From assembly GCA_028622995.1 (NCBI GenBank), contig JAJQJQ010000010.1, positions 1,922,001 through 1,986,000 of the forward strand: a stretch of 64,000 nt of DNA. The letters are read 5' to 3'. The notes under the pieces are model-generated. The model was given only the letters and a program-made list of their open reading frames with translations. It searched no databases and was not told the origin of the DNA. The first letter of the stretch is position 1. Every line of letters begins with the position of its first letter. A program made the translations under genes and the position numbers. Source of the DNA: Panagrolaimus kolymaensis (taxonomy: Eukaryota > Nematoda > Chromadorea > Rhabditida > Panagrolaimidae). Below, piece after piece: positions 59,250 through 64,000 of this stretch.

Positions 59250-62200
59250 GTAAGTGAGAGGAGGAGAAGGAGTGGTAATGTGGAAATAATGAAAGTCGTT
59301 TAAACTAACAAAACAACATACGAGCCTGACCGACGACAGCTTGCAATGCTTTTGCTAAAAAAATAAAATACTGACGAATGCTTGCTTATGTTTTTTTATA
59401 TTTGCTATTTGGTTGCTTTCATTTCTATTGCATCTTTTTTTTCCTTCTCCACTCTATTACGGGAACACTCAAAAGCCAAGTTGGTTTGTTGGTTGGTTGA
59501 TGATCTATGTGGGAAATGCAAAGAAGCGCGGGTTTAAAGAATTAAAAATTGTCTCGTTTCTTTTAAACGATCAATTCATTCAGAAAAAGAACGAAACGAA
59601 CGAACCTTGGCTTTTTCTTTTGCTTCTTCCGTCATCGTTAAAGACACCCGTTTGTATTTTTCCTTTCTCATTGCAGATGGCTTTTTTCTCATCTCATTTT
59701 TTTGCTTTTATTTTTTTGTTGTTAGTGGTTTCAATTTTTTATATTCGTTAAAATGTGATACAATTTTTGCTAGCTTTCAATTTCTTTTTTTTTTGTTGTT
59801 CATTCATTGACCGTTGCTATTTGGTTTTTCATTTAATTTAGAAGCACAATTTTTTTTTGTTTTGTTTTGGAAAGTGGCAGTCTGGGCTTTCCCTTTCCAT
59901 TTTCTTTCTTTTTTATTTTGACTTAATTTTCGTCCACATTGCTACCACTTTTTTTTATCAGCTCCTGCTGGTTTAACCTCTTTTTTTTCAAGTGGCTGTG
60001 CGCAAACTTTTTCTTCCTACGCTTTAAACAAAAAACAATTAGAAAAAATGTCCTGAGAGTTTAGTTTGTTTTTACAACAACATTTTTTCGTCGTTGTCTT
60101 TCTTATTAGCCTTAGTTTGCTCTTTACATTTTCACTAGTAGCTTCTTGAAAATTCTTTTGTTGATGATCTTGATCCTCATACACTCTTTTGTTGTTTACG
60201 TGTGCTCATTTCATCATTCATCATAATTTAATATTTATTTTTTAAAGCTTTATTTTTTTCCTGAGTTATTAAATTTATGGTTATTAAAGCATGGTAATAA
60301 AGCTTGTGGTAACACCCGTCGATGAAACTACTCTACTAAATGGATCGGCAAAACAAGATCAAAATTCAGTCAAATTTCATGTTACGCCATCGATAATACC
60401 GCCTTCCCCAGAGAAAAATATTTCTGAATTAAGTCAATTAAGTCCAATAACGATAGAAGAGAAATTTACAAATGGTTCGCTTGCTTTTTACTAACTTTTA
60501 TTTTTCTATATTCTAATATTTTTACTAATTTCGCACTGATTCCAAAAATTTTAAATATTTTTTTAAAAGCTTTAACCTCTGATTTTATTCTCCCCTTTTT
60601 TAGATGAAAAACTCGGTGGATTATGGGGTTCTTTCCGAAATCGGAGCAGCGACCATAATATGGCACTCTTCGAGGAACCATCCACAACTTTGGTTAGCGA
60701 TTATTTTAAAGGTTACACAACTCCTGGACCATTGGAAAGAGAAGAAAGTAAAAAGAAAAAAGTAAACATTTCCTTATAATTAATCAAAATCAAATAACAA
60801 AATTTTAAAAATATAGGCAAATCTTGGAGTGATGCTTGGAGTATATCTTCCAACCATTCAACACATTCTTGGTGTAACTATGTTTATTCGTCTTTCATGG
60901 TGTGTGGGAGTGGCGGGTCTTGGTGGAACTTTCTTAATGCTTCTATTATGTTGTCTTTGTGTAAGAATTTTAATAACAAAAAATTTACTAATTTTTTATT
61001 AATTATTTGTTTAATCTTTTTAAGACATTTTTAACGTGTATTAGTATATCAGCTGTAGCAACAAACGGTGTAATTGAAGGTGGTGGTGCATATTTTATGA
61101 TTTCAAGAAATCTTGGACCCGAATTTGGAAGTGCTGTGGGTCTTTTATTTTATTTGGCTAATACGGTCGCAACCGCTATGTATCTTGTTGGTGGCGTTGA
61201 AATTTTATTGGTACGTTTTTGATCATTTTAAAATATTTTTTAAAATGGATTTTTAGTTATACATTTTCCCATGGCTTACAATTGGTGGAGTTGAAGTTCA
61301 AACAGAAACACATCTTTTTGGAATGATGTCGCATAATTTACGTATTTATTCAACTTTATTGCTCATCTTAGAATTTTGTATTGTCGCAATGGGTGTTCGA
61401 TTTGTTCAAATGATTGCCCCAATTTCACTCATAACTGTCATCCTTTCAATTTTGGCATGTTATGCAGGAGGTGTGGAAAAAACACTTAATCCATCAACTG
61501 GACAAAATATTTGTGTTTATGGCGAACATTTGCTTCAAGCAGGTACATTCATGCCTAGAGGGGCAGATATAGCGGATATTTGCAATTATTGTAATATTTC
61601 AAACCCGTAAGTTATTTATTTTATCATACTTTTTTCCTTTATTGACTTTTTTACTCATTTTAGCGATTTTATGTCAGTATTAGCTACCTCGAATTGGACT
61701 GATACTTCACAAGTTCTTTGCAAATCAGGTTATCCTGGATATGGCTCAAATGCCCTTATCGGTGAATATTTATTTAAAAAATAAATATTATGTTACCTTT
61801 TTTTAATTTCAGCCAATCTTGGTTCCCTTTATCCCGGCCATGGTGAATTTCTCCCTGGAAAAATTGCAAATAAGGCTCTTGAAGTGTTTCAAGATCATTC
61901 AACAACATTCTTTCATTTACTTGCCATTTATTTCCCAGCTGTCACTGGTATTCTCACAGGAACCAATATGAGTGGAGATTTAAAAAATCCACAACAATCC
62001 ATTCCAGCTGGTACCATTGCAGCCCAACTTACAACTTCATTTGTTTATTTCTCCTTAGCTCTTGTGTTTGGTGCAGCTATTTCACCTGAATTATTGCGAG
62101 ACAAATATGGCCTTTCATTAAATGGTGGTATGGTTGTTGCAGAATTAGCATGGCCAAGTAAATGGGTCCTTCTTGTTGGATCTTTCCTTTCCACTTTTGG

Positions 62201-63954
62201 AGCTGCTTTGCAATGCCTATGTTCTGCGCCTCGATTGCTTCAAGGTATCGCCAAAGATGATGTTATCCCAGTATTAGCTCCATTTTCAAAAGTTACAAGC
62301 AAGAATGAACCTTTCAATGGTTTAATTATTACAGCCATCATCGCTGAACTCGCCATTCTCATGGGTGCTATGGATAATATTGCTGCTGTTGTAGATTTCT
62401 TCTTCCTCATGTGTTATGCTTTCGTAAATCTTATTTGCGCACTTCATTCACTTTTGGGCGCCCCTAATTGGCGTCCACGTTACACATATTATCATTGGTC
62501 ACTTTCACTTTTTGGAGCTTTCCTTTGTTTCTTCATAATGTTTGGTACTCATTGGGATTATGCAATCATTTCATGCATCCTTTGTGGTGTGATTTATAAA
62601 TATGTTGAATGGAAGGGAGCTAAAAAAGAATGGGGAGATGGTATTCGAGGTTTAGCTCTTTCAACCGCTCAATATAGTTTAATGAAAATTGAAGGTGAAG
62701 ATGTTCATCCTAAAAATTGGCGGTAAACATTATTTATCATTATTTATTTTCATACTTAAAAAAACGTTTTTAGTCCACAAATTATGATTCTTCATTCAAT
62801 GCCATGGGCTAAAGAACTTGTAGATATGCGATATTTAAATTTATTGAATCTTGCATCCCAAATGAAAGCAGGTCGAGGTCTTACCATTGTTGTTTCATTC
62901 CTTCGAGGAGATCCCAATTATCCAAAAGATCAAGAAGCTGCCAAAGAAGTTAAAGAGCGAATGCAATTCGATATGAAACAACTTCGACTTCGAGGATTTG
63001 CAAAAACGTTGATTTACAATGAAGATCAAATTACTGGCAGTTTGCATACTCTTATTCAAAGTATTGGAATTGGTGGCCTTCGACCAAATACCTTGCTTCT
63101 TGCTTGGCCATCTCGTCAGCCTAATGTCGATAAAGAAGAAGATTCAGAATATCAAACTTTCTGTGAAAAGATTATTACTGGTATTTCGAATGGAATGTGT
63201 ATGATTGTTGCAAAGGGTATCACTGATTTCCCCAGTAATGTTAAGCTTAATGGATTTATCGATGTTTATTGGATTGTTCAAGATGGTGGACTTTGCCTTC
63301 TCATTGGATTTTTACTCAAACAAAGCAAAGTTTGGCGAGGATGTAAATTACGTGTTATTGCTGTCGCTCAAGCCCATGACAATAATCTTAAACTTCAAGC
63401 TGATCTTCAAGCTTATGTTTATGCTTTACGTATCGATGCTAAAATTACCATTGTTGAACTAACTGATCCCGAAATTTCTAAAACTGCTTTTGAAAGAACT
63501 TTGTTGATGGAAGAGCGAACTCGATTCATGAAACAAATGAGACCGAGGCCAAATAGCTTAGGCAAAACTCCTTCAACAGATGGAACTTTGGATGATAGCA
63601 CTCCAGATGATAAAGATGATATGTCAGATAAGCCTCCATCAAGTATTACAAGTCAAGCAGACAAAGAGAAGCTTATGCAATCCCTTGATCGATCAAAGGT
63701 TTGTAACTCCTTTGACTTACCTACTTTTAAAATGAGTTTTTTAGGTTCATAAAATGCATACCGCTTTAAAATTAAACGAAGTTATATTAGAAAATTCTGC
63801 TGAAAGTCAAATTGTATTATTCAATTTACCTAAACCCAAAAATAAAGAAGGCCTTGAAGATTATATTCACTATTTGGAAGTCTTATCAGACAATGTGAAG
63901 CGAGTCCTCTTTGTACGTGGTACAGGTGCAGAAGTTATTACTACGAGCTCTTAA
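57644..63954 (+). CDS. K-Cl cotransporter, SLC12A4-7 type, two alternative N-termini
   Basis: Common exons 60604-60761, 60817-60960, 61025-61210, 61257-61606, 61664-61761, 61813-62722, 62774-63698 and 63745-63954 encode the cation-chloride cotransporter core. The visible motifs are [65 protein letters not shown] and the end [13 protein letters not shown]. Isoform A adds exons 57644-57684, 57742-57825, 57892-57915, 58917-59003 and 59212-59249 (1,084 residues). Isoform B adds 60291-60474 (1,054 residues). Both upstream sets end in phase 1 and join 60604. The protein has 12 membrane helices with large cytosolic ends and exports K+ with Cl-, setting neuronal chloride. The extracellular loop is Cys-containing ([10 protein letters not shown]). 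C-terminal [16 protein letters not shown] keeps the second WNK-pathway Thr. AATAAA follows at 63957. Confidence 0.92.
59250..60290 (+). other. Intron of KCC between alternative first-exon sets
   Basis: About 1 kb that must contain the isoform B promoter or trans-splice site if B has its own start. A CATTGCAG acceptor-like site near 59676 opens only a hydrophobic frame that looks like chance. AT-rich with T runs; nothing else recognised. Confidence 0.5.
60291..60474 (+). CDS. KCC isoform B-specific first exon
   Basis: The ATG at 60291 opens a 61-codon stretch: [18 protein letters not shown], then [17 protein letters not shown] and [17 protein letters not shown]. An in-frame TAA lies two codons upstream, so the coding start is fixed. 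The donor after AATG is a non-standard GTTCGC, phase 1, joining the common exon at 60604. VKFHVTP resembles N-terminal segments of SLC12 cotransporters. An adjacent internal promoter or trans-splice site is implied. Confidence 0.7.
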
Positions 63955-64000
63955 AAAATAAAAATAAAAATTTGGCTAACATTCCTATTATTATTAAATA

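Noticed and set aside
59676..59813. CATTGCAG acceptor in the KCC intron opening a phase-compatible frame
   Set aside because: The resulting peptide is almost entirely F, L and S, typical of translated T-rich DNA, and ends in a stop.
1..64000. CRISPR arrays, prokaryotic operons, prophage or viral genes
   Set aside because: No regularly spaced repeats and no bacterial or viral protein signatures; all recognised genes are spliced animal genes.

Overview
The window looks like nuclear DNA from a nematode. It is strongly AT-rich and full of A and T homopolymers. Genes are split by many introns with GTAAGT-type donors and TTTTAG or TTTCAG acceptors. Several first coding exons sit just after an acceptor-like sequence, as expected for spliced-leader trans-splicing. 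The gene set and protein lengths match nematode orthologues: a GRK-2 of 707 residues, a VAChT of 532 and a ChAT of 629. Most telling is a complete cholinergic locus in the cha-1/unc-17 arrangement. I cannot name the species. Base composition and intron style fit an AT-rich tylenchomorph or panagrolaimid-type nematode, but that is a guess. Exon boundaries below come from reading splice sites by eye. Every complete model has consistent phase from start to stop codon.

Layout. 1-1216 (-): 5' end of kinesin-1 heavy chain (unc-116), cut by the window edge. 3420-4008 (+): PGRMC/VEM-1 cytochrome b5-like protein. 4500-5083 (+): mL63-like mitochondrial ribosomal protein. 5750-9687 (-): GRK-2. 15196-15907 (-): TM2D1 orthologue. 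16104-17138 (+): TAF10. 17637-28939 (-): RIM-binding protein (rimb-1). 32097-33651 (+): mitochondrial asparaginyl-tRNA synthetase, then POP5 at 33809-34304 and MAA-1/ACBD5 at 34590-35795. 36111-38651 (-): four-pass membrane protein. 42045-42645 (+): small Cys-rich orphan. 43036-46005 (-) choline acetyltransferase and 46262-47932 (-) vesicular acetylcholine transporter. 53071-55310 (+): odd helical-repeat/F-box/membrane protein. 55418-57181 (+): cytochrome P450. 57644-63954 (+): K-Cl cotransporter with two alternative N-termini.

Functionally the window is rich in neuronal genes: axonal transport (kinesin-1), receptor desensitisation (GRK-2), active-zone scaffold (RIM-BP), acetylcholine synthesis and vesicle loading (cha-1, unc-17) and chloride homeostasis (KCC). 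Housekeeping genes lie between them. Neuronal genes carry long introns or long upstream deserts. Housekeeping genes are compact and partly clustered in a possible operon (NARS2-POP5).

Points most worth a second look: mutually exclusive phase-matched KCC first-exon sets and a displaced WNK-pathway threonine; COE/UNC-3-like motifs upstream of the cholinergic locus; the repeat/F-box/membrane fusion gene; a tRNA-like A-box/B-box unit that may be a SINE; and two adjacent hairpins, the first followed by a T run.
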